Shown here: piece after piece, positions 54,218-62,795 of the stretch | Layout: every line of letters begins with the position of its first letter | Numbering within the stretch: position 1 is the first letter of the stretch | Assembly: GCA_963675425.1 (NCBI GenBank) | Contig: OY776214.1 | Location: forward strand, 2,790,001 to 2,854,000 | Length of the DNA stretch: 64,000 nucleotides | Direction: 5' to 3' | Source: Sporobacter sp963675425 | GTDB lineage: Bacteria > Bacillota > Clostridia > Oscillospirales > Oscillospiraceae | Notes under the pieces: generated by a model | Databases searched by the model: none | Seen by the model: only the letters and a program-made list of their open reading frames with translations | What the model was told of the DNA's origin: nothing | Program-made: the position numbers and the translations under genes

Positions 54218-55235
54218 AACCATTAAAACCCTCTGCGCTCTGGACGGCGTTTCCGGCGTGGAGGATAAGGTCAGAAACTATATTATTTCCCGCGCCAAGG
54301 CGCACGCCGACGAGATTAAAACGGACGTTATGGGAAATCTAGTCATTTTCAAAAAAGGCGCGAAGACGCCCTCAAAATCCGTTATGCTCGCCGCGCACAT
54401 GGACGAGGTGGGCGTGATTATTACCGGCGTGACGGACGACGGGTATCTCAAATTTTCCTGCGTGGGCGGCGTTGACCGGCGGGTGCTGATCGGGAAGACC
54501 GTGCTCATCGGTACAAGCCATATCTTGGGCGTTATCGGCAACAAGGCCGTCCATCTCGTCAAAAAAGACGAGCGGGACAAGGTCCCGCCGCTCGACGAGA
54601 TGTATATCGATATCGGTGCTAAGGATAAGCAAGCCGCGCTGAAAGACGTGGCGCTCGGCGATACGGGCGCCTTTGACAGTGATACGGTGCTCTTTGGCGA
54701 CGGCTTAATCAAAGCCCGGGCCATTGACGACCGGTTCGGCTGCGCCGTGCTCTTAAAGCTTCTGGAGTCGGCTTTGCCGGTGGACTGCACATTTGTTTTC
54801 ACGGTGCAGGAGGAGGTCGGCACCCGCGGCGCCATGACAGCGTCATTCGGCGCAGCGCCCGACATGGCGCTCATCGTGGAGGCCACAACAGCGGCCGACC
54901 TGCCGTCGGTGCCGTCGGGCAAAAAGGTCTGCGCCGTTAAAAAAGGTGCGGTCATCCCGTTTATGGATGGGGCCACGATCTATAATCGAGAGCTTTTTTC
55001 GATGCTCACAGCTCTGGCCGAGAAGAACACTATCCCCTGGCAGACGAAAACATATATCTCCGGCGGTACGGATGCCAGTGCTGTTCAGCGCTCCCGGGGC
55101 GGCGTTATGACAGCGGCCATAGCGGCGCCTGTCCGCAATCTGCATTCGCCGTCCAGCGTGGCTGCCATCAGCGACCTGGAGGCTGTTTATAACCTGGCCG
55201 GACTGTTTCTGGCCGAGATTGGAAATAAATATTAA
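54210..55235 (+). CDS. M42 family metallopeptidase (second of two)
   Basis: A 341-residue paralogue of the preceding peptidase, with LAAHMDEVGVI, ARAIDDRFGCAV, TVQEEVGTRGAMT and LIVEATTAAD at the equivalent metal-site positions. Where the first protein has VIDADH at the late ligand, this one has VEATTA, so its metal site or substrate may differ. AAAGGGGAG precedes the ATG. The stop overlaps the next start by one base. Confidence 0.92.
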   Translation: MLETIKTLCALDGVSGVEDKVRNYIISRAKAHADEIKTDVMGNLVIFKKGAKTPSKSVMLAAHMDEVGVIITGVTDDGYLKFSCVGGVDRRVLIGKTVLIGTSHILGVIGNKAVHLVKKDERDKVPPLDEMYIDIGAKDKQAALKDVALGDTGAFDSDTVLFGDGLIKARAIDDRFGCAVLLKLLESALPVDCTFVFTVQEEVGTRGAMTASFGAAPDMALIVEATTAADLPSVPSGKKVCAVKKGAVIPFMDGATIYNRELFSMLTALAEKNTIPWQTKTYISGGTDASAVQRSRGGVMTAAIAAPVRNLHSPSSVAAISDLEAVYNLAGLFLAEIGNKY

Positions 55236-56488
55236 TGGAGTATACAGATATTAAACCGGAAATTTTGCGGCTGTCGGAAACAGCGATGGCCGATATCTCA
55301 CCAAAGCTTGCGGAAATTGACCGCGTCTCGTTTGATAATACGGCCAAGGTGCTGGCCGCCTTTCAAAAGCACCGCGTATCGGACGCCTGCCTGACCGGCT
55401 CGACGGGTTACGGCTACGGCGACAAGGGCCGCGACACGCTCGACAGGATCTATGCCGATGTCTTCCGCGCGGAGGATGCGCTTGTGCGCATCGGCTTCGT
55501 CAACGGCACGCACGCGTTAACGGCGGCGCTGTTCGCGCCGCTTAAAACCGGCGACGTGCTGCTTTCGGTGACCGGCGCGCCGTACGACACGCTGCGCGGC
55601 GTTATCGGCATTGAGGGCGATTACCGTGGCTCCATGAAGGACTACGGCATTGGTTACGCCCAGGTCGAGCTGCTGCCGGACGGGAAACCGGATTTTGACG
55701 CTATATTCAAATTAGCTTCGGATACGCGCGTAGCGGCTGTGTTTATCCAGCGCTCCCGCGGCTATTCAAGCAGGCCAGCGCTGTCTGTAGCTGAAATAGG
55801 GCGGATCATTGAGACAGTCCGTTCGGCCAACGCACGCGCCGCCGTCGTTGTCGACAACTGCTACGGCGAGTTCGTCGAGACGACGGAACCGACGTCGGTC
55901 GGGGCCGACCTCATGGCTGGTTCGCTCATAAAAAACCCCGGCGGCGGTATCGCCCCGACGGGCGGCTACGTTGCCGGTAAAAAAGAACTCGTCGAGGCGG
56001 CGGCCTTCCGGCTCACCTCGCCGGGCATCGGCGGAGAGTGCGGCGCGTCGCTTTTTAATAACCGGCTTTTATATCAGGGCTTTTTTCTCGCGCCGCACAC
56101 GGTTGCCCAGGCGCTGAAGACGGCCGTTTTCACCGCGCGCCTGCTGGAGCTGATGGGCTTCAAGTCCTCGCCCGGCTGGGACGCGCCGCGCTCGGACATC
56201 ATCCAGGCCGTCGACTTCGGCGACCCGGAGCTGCTCCGGCGCTTCTGCGGCGGCATACAGGCCGGCGCACCTGTGGATTCGTTCGTGACGCCCGAGCCAT
56301 GGGATATGCCGGGCTATGGCTGTCAGGTCATTATGGCGGCCGGCGCGTTTATACAGGGCGCGTCCATCGAGCTGTCGGCTGACGGACCCATGCGCGCGCC
56401 GTACACGGCGTACCTGCAGGGGGGGCTGACGTTTGAGTCCGGCCGTCTCGGCGTTATGACGGCAGCCAATCAGCTTCCGGACAAATAA
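55235..56488 (+). CDS. Methionine gamma-lyase family (YnbB/aluminium-resistance type) PLP protein
   Basis: A 417-residue PLP-dependent enzyme of the Cys/Met-metabolism fold type. The PLP Lys is in LMAGSLIKNPGGGIAPTGGY, the Asp anchoring the PLP nitrogen in VVVDNCYGEFVE, and FVNGTHALTAALFA forms the phosphate loop. Members are annotated as aluminium-resistance or methionine gamma-lyase family, but the real substrate is unclear. It begins in the stop of the second peptidase (TAATG), the third gene of a peptidase-led operon. Confidence 0.9.
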   Translation: MEYTDIKPEILRLSETAMADISPKLAEIDRVSFDNTAKVLAAFQKHRVSDACLTGSTGYGYGDKGRDTLDRIYADVFRAEDALVRIGFVNGTHALTAALFAPLKTGDVLLSVTGAPYDTLRGVIGIEGDYRGSMKDYGIGYAQVELLPDGKPDFDAIFKLASDTRVAAVFIQRSRGYSSRPALSVAEIGRIIETVRSANARAAVVVDNCYGEFVETTEPTSVGADLMAGSLIKNPGGGIAPTGGYVAGKKELVEAAAFRLTSPGIGGECGASLFNNRLLYQGFFLAPHTVAQALKTAVFTARLLELMGFKSSPGWDAPRSDIIQAVDFGDPELLRRFCGGIQAGAPVDSFVTPEPWDMPGYGCQVIMAAGAFIQGASIELSADGPMRAPYTAYLQGGLTFESGRLGVMTAANQLPDK

Positions 56489-56533
56489 GTACAGGCATCA
56501 GCGCATATGGATGGCATAAGGGGTGTGATCCAT

Positions 56534-57217
56534 ATGCCTTTTCGAAGACGAAGACAACGAATGCGGTCGAACCTGTATTTCAGGCCGATGCCGCGTTCTC
56601 AGCGCGTCTTTTTATTCTTCCTCATCATTATGCTTATACTTTCCATCGTTGTGGTCAGCGCCTTTATACGCATCCGGCCTATTATCCTCAGCCTTGCCAC
56701 CTCTGAGGTCTATAAAGTGGTTATGCTCGATATCAACGACGTGATCGACGAAGAAATGTCAAGCGGGTCGATGGATTACAGCAATCTCGTTAAGCTGGAA
56801 AAGGATTACGGCGGCAATATTACGGCGCTTAAAATGAATATGCCGATGATCAATCTGCTGCAGGCTCGGATATCCAAAGGCGTTGTCAACCGGGTTGAAA
56901 ACAGTATTGTCACGGATATTAAAATTCCAGTCGGCAATGCGTTTGGCGGTGTGATTTTCTCGGGGCGCGGCCCGTTGCTGACGGTTAAAATACTTTCGGT
57001 GACCAGCGTCTCCACGCAATTTATCAATGAATATGAACCTGCCGGTATCAATCAGTGGCATCACAAGATTATGCTGAACGTTTCAGCCGTTGTGGACATC
57101 TATGTTCCCGGTACGCACCAGACGCAGACGACCGTCAAAACAGAGGTCGAAGTGGCCGATTACACAATCTTCGGCGAGGTCCCCAACGTCTACGCCGACA
57201 TCGGTCAGGGGAATTAG
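56534..57217 (+). CDS. yunB: Sporulation protein YunB
   Basis: A 227-residue protein with a basic N-terminus, one membrane segment (about residues 25-47) and an extracytoplasmic domain typical of YunB (IRPIILSLATSEVYKVVMLD...GNITALKMNMPMINLLQA...IPVGNAFGG). YunB is made in the mother cell under SigE in Bacillus and is needed for normal sporulation. ATG 56534 follows AAGGGGTG; the frame is open to 56507. It precedes ligA in the same direction. Confidence 0.9.
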   Translation: MPFRRRRQRMRSNLYFRPMPRSQRVFLFFLIIMLILSIVVVSAFIRIRPIILSLATSEVYKVVMLDINDVIDEEMSSGSMDYSNLVKLEKDYGGNITALKMNMPMINLLQARISKGVVNRVENSIVTDIKIPVGNAFGGVIFSGRGPLLTVKILSVTSVSTQFINEYEPAGINQWHHKIMLNVSAVVDIYVPGTHQTQTTVKTEVEVADYTIFGEVPNVYADIGQGN

Positions 57218-57251
57218 GACCACTGAGTCATTCGATTAACAGGAGAATGGT

Positions 57252-59225
57252 ATGAACGCAAAAGAAGAAATCGCGTCCCTCAGGCAAAAGATTGAGGCTT
57301 ATAACGCGGCTTATTATGATAAAGACCAGCCGCTCGTCAGCGACTTTGAATACGATGAACTGACGAGGCGGCTGCGGGCCCTTGAGGCGGAGAACCCCGA
57401 ATTCATAACGCCCGATTCCCCGACGCAAAAGGTCGGCGGGCATGTGTCCGAGGCGTTTGCGCCCGTGCGGCACGAGGTGGCGCTTGAAAGCCTCAACGAC
57501 GTATTCAGCTTTGAGGAGATTGAGGCTTTTAATAACAGAATCGGGGAGCTGGCCGGTGAAGACGGCTTTGTCGTCGAGCCAAAGGTTGACGGGCTGTCCG
57601 TAGCGTTGTATTACGACAACGGCGTGCTGTCATACGGTGCGACGCGCGGCGACGGCGTAACCGGCGAGGACGTGACGCACAATCTTAGAACAATCGCGTC
57701 CCTGCCGCAGTCTCTGCCGGACGCGCCGGAGCATCTCGTTGTGCGCGGCGAGGTGTATATGTCGCGCGCCGTTTTTCAGCAGCTCAATGAGGAGCGCGAA
57801 ATCAACGGGGAGCCGCTTTTGGCCAATCCGAGAAACGCCGCGGCCGGTTCCATTCGCCAGCTGGACGCGGCGGTTACCGCACAGCGCCGGCTGGATATCA
57901 TCGTTTTTAATATTCAGGCCGTACGCGGCGTAACGTTTAAAACGCATATACAGACGCTCGACTATCTCAGAAAGCTGGGTTTTCGCGTTATAGACGGCGA
58001 GCGGTATAAAACGATTGAGCAGTGCCGGGACAGGATTGAGTCTTTGGGTGAAAACCGCGGTTTGCTTGATTATGAGATTGACGGCGCGGTGATTAAAATC
58101 AATTCGCTCGCGGCGCGCCGAAGCTTGGGCAGCACGTCGAAAGCACCGCGCTGGGCAGTGGCGTACAAATACCCGCCGGAGAAGAAAGAGACGACCGTCC
58201 AGGACATCACCGTTCAGGTGGGGCGTACCGGCGTACTGACGCCGAAGGCCGTTGTGTCTCCGGTCCGCCTGGCCGGGACGACTGTGACGAATGCCTCCTT
58301 GCATAATGAGGACTTCATCCGAGAGCGGGACATCCGGGTGGGGGATACCGTTGTCGTGCAAAAAGCCGGGGAAATCATCCCCGAGGTGCTGGAGGTCGTC
58401 TTCAGCAAGCGTCCGGAAGGTACAAAGCCTTATGTCTTTCCGGACGTCTGTCCGGAGTGCGGCAGCCCCGTCACGCGTGACGAGGGCGGCGCGGCGATCC
58501 GCTGCCGCGGCGCGGAGTGCCCGGCACAGCTATTACGGAACATTGTCCACTTTGCGTCGCGAAACGCGATGGACATCGAAGGGCTCGGCATCGCCGTTGT
58601 GGGTCAGCTTTTGGACGCGGGACTTATAAAGTCGGCCGCAGACCTGTATTATCTTGACGCGGCGTCTCTCGAGGCGCTGCCGCGCTTCGGGAAGAAATCG
58701 GCCGAGAATCTTATTAATGCTATTGAACAATCAAAGGAAAATGATCTGTCGCGGATTCTAAACGCGCTGGGCATCCTGCAGGTCGGACAGAGCGCCGCGA
58801 AAGCGCTCGCGGAGCATTTCGGGTCGATGCAGGCGCTGGAAGCGGCAAGCGCCGAGGAGCTGACGGCCGTCGGCGACATCGGCGGCGTGACGGCCGGGAA
58901 CATCATGGACTGGTTTTCGAATTCTCAGTCGCAGCATTTGCTGGGGCGGCTGCGGGAGGCCGGTGTTAACATGAATTCCCGCGCGGAGAAAAAAGACGAC
59001 CGGTTTGCCGGGCAGACTTTCGTTTTAACAGGCGCGCTGTCGGGTTATACACGCGAGGAAGCGAAAGAACTCATCCAAAAGCACGGCGGCAGCGTGACGG
59101 GCAGTGTCTCAAAAAAGACAACGTTTGTCCTGGCCGGGGAGGACGCCGGCTCAAAGCTGACAAAAGCCCAAAGTTTAGGGATTTCAGTCATTACCGAGGC
59201 GGACTTTGAGCAACTGCTTCAGTAA
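57252..59225 (+). CDS. ligA: NAD-dependent DNA ligase
   Basis: LigA seals nicks in replication and repair using NAD. The adenylated Lys111 is in EPKVDGLSV. The Ia NAD-binding domain, OB fold (QVGRTGVLTPKAVVSPV), Cys4 zinc finger (CPECGSP...CRGAECP), helix-hairpin-helix array (IEGLGIAVVG, LPRFGKKSAENL) and a C-terminal BRCT domain (RFAGQTFVLTGALSGYTREEA) follow in order. The 657 residues are full length. CAGGAGA precedes the ATG. Confidence 0.98.
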   Translation: MNAKEEIASLRQKIEAYNAAYYDKDQPLVSDFEYDELTRRLRALEAENPEFITPDSPTQKVGGHVSEAFAPVRHEVALESLNDVFSFEEIEAFNNRIGELAGEDGFVVEPKVDGLSVALYYDNGVLSYGATRGDGVTGEDVTHNLRTIASLPQSLPDAPEHLVVRGEVYMSRAVFQQLNEEREINGEPLLANPRNAAAGSIRQLDAAVTAQRRLDIIVFNIQAVRGVTFKTHIQTLDYLRKLGFRVIDGERYKTIEQCRDRIESLGENRGLLDYEIDGAVIKINSLAARRSLGSTSKAPRWAVAYKYPPEKKETTVQDITVQVGRTGVLTPKAVVSPVRLAGTTVTNASLHNEDFIRERDIRVGDTVVVQKAGEIIPEVLEVVFSKRPEGTKPYVFPDVCPECGSPVTRDEGGAAIRCRGAECPAQLLRNIVHFASRNAMDIEGLGIAVVGQLLDAGLIKSAADLYYLDAASLEALPRFGKKSAENLINAIEQSKENDLSRILNALGILQVGQSAAKALAEHFGSMQALEAASAEELTAVGDIGGVTAGNIMDWFSNSQSQHLLGRLREAGVNMNSRAEKKDDRFAGQTFVLTGALSGYTREEAKELIQKHGGSVTGSVSKKTTFVLAGEDAGSKLTKAQSLGISVITEADFEQLLQ

Positions 59226-59341
59226 CGTTTGTTGCCTGTTAACGAATTGTTCATATTTTTATTGCAACAGCTTATGCGGTATGATACACTCATTGAGGGA
59301 AAAGTTTGGAGTAATTCAAGTATATTTGGGAGGTCAATACA

Positions 59342-59803
59342 ATGAAAGTTAATCCGCATAAATCATCTCTTGGCATGGACGCAAACGTCCTTGCGCTATT
59401 GTGCTATATTGCAGCATTTGTTCTTGCATGGATTCCTTTATTAAAATTCTTAGCATGGGGTGCGCCGTTGGTTATCTTCTTAATTGAAAAAGATAGCCCT
59501 TTTGTAAAATTTCATGCCATGCAGGCGTTCCTTATTAACGTGCTCAACAGCGTACTGGGTTTGATATTTTATATAATTCAAAGGATAGCTATTAGCGCGT
59601 TTATTTATTCTGCACTTTATTATGGTAGTTATGGAGTGGGTTATTGGGTAGCGTCTATTCTGTCATGGATCGTTTTCGCTGTCGTTACGGTGTTTGCCAT
59701 TATCGGCTGTGTTAAAGCCGGCCAGTATTTTGAGTATAAAATTCCCGGCATTGGCGATCTGGCCATGAAATTCAGCCGCAAGAACGGCGCGCCGATTCAG
59801 TAA
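59342..59803 (+). CDS. DUF4870/Tic20-like membrane protein
   Basis: A 153-residue protein with about four membrane segments and the DUF4870 pattern: LALLCYIAAFVLAWIPLLKFLAWGAPLVIF early, then EKDSPFVKFHAMQAFL (the conserved 'FVxxHAxQAL' turn) and GCVKAGQYFEYKIPGIGDL late. Its function is unknown. GGGAGG precedes the ATG; a terminator follows at about 59833. Confidence 0.85.
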   Translation: MKVNPHKSSLGMDANVLALLCYIAAFVLAWIPLLKFLAWGAPLVIFLIEKDSPFVKFHAMQAFLINVLNSVLGLIFYIIQRIAISAFIYSALYYGSYGVGYWVASILSWIVFAVVTVFAIIGCVKAGQYFEYKIPGIGDLAMKFSRKNGAPIQ

Positions 59804-59832
59804 TCTACGACCGGTTAATATCTAAATAAACG

Positions 59833-59858
59833 TCCCGCGCCGAAAGGCGCGGGATTTA
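59833..59858 (+). terminator. Hairpin after the DUF4870 gene
   Basis: The 9-bp stem TCCCGCGCC/GGCGCGGGA with a GAAA loop, then TTTA. Confidence 0.7.
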
Positions 59859-59905
59859 TCAATTATACGCCTGTTCAATGTCGCCGGAGGATCAAAATAA
59901 TCCAT

Positions 59906-59934
59906 TTGCGCTAAAAGGCATCCCCCGTTATAAT
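59906..59934 (+). promoter_or_regulatory. Promoter of the two-component system
   Basis: TTGCGC (59906-59911), a 17-nt spacer and TATAAT (59929-59934). Confidence 0.65.
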
Positions 59935-59963
59935 AACAACGGACTGCAAACTAAAGAGTGGTG

Positions 59964-61265
59964 ATGATTTTGGAAGCCTATAAAGAACTGCTTCGGGCCA
60001 ATGAGGCGGCCGTCAATAAGCTGGCGTCCCGCGTTTCGAGAATAGAGCTTTATATTATGATCCTGCTGTGCATTTTATGTATTTATGATGTAATGTATGT
60101 ACCGGGGGTTACGCTCGGGCGGATGCTCAAGCTGATTACAGCCCCGCTTCTGCTGCCGACACTGATTGTGGACGTGCTGCATCTTAATAAGGGCTGGGTC
60201 AAATACGCCGTTTTAACCTGCAGCGTCATTGCATCCGGGCTTTGCTATGCGGCGTTTACTTTTCAGCTCATGCTGATTTTGCTTTTGCCGACTGTTGTGG
60301 CCGCACTGTATTACAACAAGCTTGTGATGATCGTTATCTGCGCGGAATCGGTTGTGAATATTTTTGTTTCACACATTCTCAGTCATTATCTGATGTTTGC
60401 GAAGATACTGGAACCGTTCAAGGGAATACCCAATATCATACGCTTCGGGGCACTGCCAAGAATAGCGATCTATCTGTGTTTTGCGGTGGTTTTCTGGATT
60501 CTCAGCAACCGCACTTCCACGCTCATGCTGAACATACACCGTGTTACGCAGGAAAAGGAGCTTTTGGAGCTGCGCAATTCCATCACCGATAAGGTTGCCC
60601 GGCTGGAAGAACGCGAAAAGATCAGCCGGGATATTCATAACAGCGTGGGACACACAATAACCGCGGCTATTATGGCGATCGACGCGGCGGAGGCTGTGCG
60701 CAGCGTCAGCCCGGACATGGCCGACAGCAAGGTAACAGCGGCCGGTGAGCGCATGCGGGAAAGCCTCAAAGTGATCCGGGAGAGCGTGCGTATGGTTGAC
60801 AGCGGGGACACCACCATCGCCATGCAGGATCTGGCCAAAACCTTCAGCATTTGTATTCGCCAGTTTGAGATGGATGCCAATGTTCGGATAACCGGTAACT
60901 TGGAAGCATTCCGTAAAAAAGTGGACGGGCAGAGCATATCCGCTGAGCACGCCCGGTTTCTTTACGGTGCGATACAGGAATGCCTGTCCAACAGCGTACG
61001 GCACGGTAAGGCCAGCGCCGTCAAAGTGCGGATGGATTACAGCGATGACATCGTAGCGGTTGAGGTGGCAGATAACGGCTGCGGCCGTCCGGACGATGAC
61101 GGAGAAAGCCTCGGCTTCGGCCTGAAAAAAATAGAGGCCTATCTGAAGGCTAACAGCGGCAGGATGGAGTGCCTGGACGGTAAAGGCTTTACAGTAAGAA
61201 TGTGGCTTCCCACGGAGGTGAATGGTATTAATGAGTGGACTAACGAAGATCATACTGGTGGATGA
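59964..61265 (+). CDS. Sensor histidine kinase, NarL/DesK type
   Basis: A membrane sensor kinase of about 433 residues. Five to six hydrophobic segments fill residues 25-185 with almost no extracellular loop, so the signal is probably sensed within the membrane. The HisKA_3 motif REKISRDIHNSVGH carries the phospho-accepting His near 225. The ATPase domain has the N box ECLSNSVRHGKA and the G box VADNGCGRP...GLGF-like GESLGFGLKKIE. The start could be GTG 59958 or ATG 59964. It overlaps the response regulator gene by 35 nt. Confidence 0.92.
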   Translation: MILEAYKELLRANEAAVNKLASRVSRIELYIMILLCILCIYDVMYVPGVTLGRMLKLITAPLLLPTLIVDVLHLNKGWVKYAVLTCSVIASGLCYAAFTFQLMLILLLPTVVAALYYNKLVMIVICAESVVNIFVSHILSHYLMFAKILEPFKGIPNIIRFGALPRIAIYLCFAVVFWILSNRTSTLMLNIHRVTQEKELLELRNSITDKVARLEEREKISRDIHNSVGHTITAAIMAIDAAEAVRSVSPDMADSKVTAAGERMRESLKVIRESVRMVDSGDTTIAMQDLAKTFSICIRQFEMDANVRITGNLEAFRKKVDGQSISAEHARFLYGAIQECLSNSVRHGKASAVKVRMDYSDDIVAVEVADNGCGRPDDDGESLGFGLKKIEAYLKANSGRMECLDGKGFTVRMWLPTEVNGINEWTNEDHTGG

Positions 61266-61896
61266 CGAGCCCCTGCTGCTGGAGAGCCTGACGCTTATTT
61301 TCTCCATGGAGGATGATTTTGAGGTTGTGGGGACCGCTTCCGACGGGTATGAGACATTGAAGCTGCTGAAGCGGCAGCGTGCTGATATTGCCCTCGTAGA
61401 CCTTCGAATGGTCGGCATGGATGGGCTGCAGCTAATCGGTGAGCTGCGCCGGCTATATGGGTACCTGAAGATTCTTGTGCTGACGACTTTTTATGATGAA
61501 AAGAGTATCCTTACAGCGATACGCAACGGCGCGGACGGGTATATTCTCAAGGATGCCGGACGCAGCGCGCTTGTCAACGCTGTGCGCAGCGTGGCAAAAG
61601 GCCAGAGCCTTTTGGATATGAAGGTGATGTCCGCGCTGGCGGCTTATGTCGGAAAAACCAATCAGATGGAAAGCTTCACGGAACCGGACGGCCGGCTGCT
61701 TCGGGAGATGACCAGCCGTGAGTTGGACGTGTGCCGACTACTGGCCGAAGGGTACACAAACGTTGAGATTTCCGAGAAGCTGTTTTTGTCGGAGGGGACG
61801 GTTAAAAACTATATCTCAAAAATCTACGACAAGGCCGCCATCCGGGACCGGGCGACGCTGGCGGTGTATTTATCCAAAGTCTTTAAGGATCTTTAG
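61231..61896 (+). CDS. Response regulator, NarL/FixJ family
   Basis: A 221-residue regulator. The receiver domain has the acidic pair DDEP at 11-14, the phosphorylated Asp57 (IALVDLRMVGMDG) and Lys near 107 (YILKDAG). The LuxR-type helix-turn-helix follows (LTSRELDVCRLL-like MTSRELDVCRLLAEGYTNVE, ...EGTVKNYISKIYDK). ATG 61231 is 10 nt after GGAGGTG; ATG 61222 is too close to that site. It pairs with the upstream kinase; targets are not evident, though the convergent TRAP genes are the nearest candidates. Confidence 0.94.
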   Translation: MSGLTKIILVDDEPLLLESLTLIFSMEDDFEVVGTASDGYETLKLLKRQRADIALVDLRMVGMDGLQLIGELRRLYGYLKILVLTTFYDEKSILTAIRNGADGYILKDAGRSALVNAVRSVAKGQSLLDMKVMSALAAYVGKTNQMESFTEPDGRLLREMTSRELDVCRLLAEGYTNVEISEKLFLSEGTVKNYISKIYDKAAIRDRATLAVYLSKVFKDL

Positions 61897-61926
61897 GCTA
61901 TTATCGGGGTGGATATCAATATAAAG

Positions 61927-61961
61927 AGCGCGGGGCTGCCGATCAGGCAGTCCCGCGCTTT
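61927..61961 (+). repeat. Left copy of a 35-bp terminator hairpin
   Basis: AGCGCGGGGCTGCCGATCAG followed by GCAGTCCCGCGCTTT, a perfect match to 62181-62215. It ends the response regulator gene and touches element copy C. Confidence 0.9.
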
Positions 61962-62180
61962 CAGACTGTCGAAAAAGCCGCTTCTGCGGCTTTCTCGACA
62001 AAATAGAGTTCTCGCTCTGAGGGGCTCGCAAAGTAATACTTTTCGGAACTGAATCCCTCAAAGTATTGAAATTGTATAATTTTCTTCGGTGAGACCAGAC
62101 AACTCGCCGTCACCGACGAAAATTTAATCGCACGGCGATTGGCCGAACAGACAAAGCAAAAAAGTTTTAGACAAACTGAA
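61962..62180 (+). repeat. Dispersed structured element, copy C (about 219 bp)
   Basis: The element starts CAGACTGTCG and ends in a degenerate inverted copy (AGACAAACTG, 62169-62178). Helices match copy A with compensatory changes: TGAGGG/CCCTCA (62018-62023 with 62055-62060), AATACTT/AAGTATT (62035-62041 with 62061-62067) and TCGGTGA/TCACCGA (62086-62092 with 62110-62116), around the same loop GACCAGACAACTCGCCG. There is no ORF. It lies between the response regulator and the convergent DctQ gene. Confidence 0.85.
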
Positions 62181-62216
62181 AGCGCGGGGCTGCCGATCAG
62201 GCAGTCCCGCGCTTTT
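62181..62216. terminator. Right copy of the terminator hairpin with intact T run
   Basis: A perfect repeat of 61927-61961, followed by TT to complete a T5 run; it ends transcripts of the convergent pair (response regulator and DctQ). Confidence 0.9.
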
Positions 62217-62231
62217 TGGGGGAACGTCGTA

Positions 62232-62753
62232 TTACGTCCAGTGTGACGTGATTTCCTCGGCGACCTCATCGTTGCCGATTGCCAGAAACGCCCGGATGGC
62301 ATCCCTGAGCAAAATTAAGGTGAAAAAGCCTAAAGCAATACATTCAACAATACCGAAGGGCCAGTGCGGAAGCAGGAGCATACCAGTACAGGCGTTCGTC
62401 TTATATTGCTGGATACTCAGCAGAGCTGCCGCGTACGTTCCGATCCCCATAACCACAGCCGACAGCAGGGACGTCAGCCCAAAGACAACAAATCGTGGTA
62501 TGGTCGGAAATTTGCGGATGAGCATCGTCACATGGATATGCCCGTTCACGGTCTGCGTAAACGACCAGGACGTGAAAATCAGAACGACCATAGCCATGGT
62601 GGATATTTCAAAACCACCTGTAATCGGTGCGTTAAACAAGTGCCTCAAGATGACGTCGAGTGTCATGTAGAGCATGATGAACACCGCGGCGGCCATGCTG
62701 AGATAACTGACGTACACACTGATTTTATTCGTAACTTTCGTAAAATTCTTCAT
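62232..62753 (-). CDS. TRAP transporter small permease subunit (DctQ)
   Basis: A 173-residue protein with four membrane segments and the DctQ signature region (YMTLDVILRHLFNAPITGGFEISTMAMVVLIF). TRAP transporters take up organic acids with a Na+ or H+ gradient and need a binding protein, a small permease and a large permease. The binding protein gene is 42 nt upstream, but the large permease (DctM) that usually follows is absent; element copy C lies there instead. AAAGGATTG precedes the ATG. Confidence 0.9.
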   Translation of the reverse strand: MKNFTKVTNKISVYVSYLSMAAAVFIMLYMTLDVILRHLFNAPITGGFEISTMAMVVLIFTSWSFTQTVNGHIHVTMLIRKFPTIPRFVVFGLTSLLSAVVMGIGTYAAALLSIQQYKTNACTGMLLLPHWPFGIVECIALGFFTLILLRDAIRAFLAIGNDEVAEEITSHWT

Positions 62754-62795
62754 TTACAACAATCCTTTCCGCACTTGCAGACCTGAAAGTAATGT

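Noticed and set aside
59226..59341. Promoter for the DUF4870 gene
   Set aside because: A TATGAT box is visible, but no -35 box lies at acceptable spacing.
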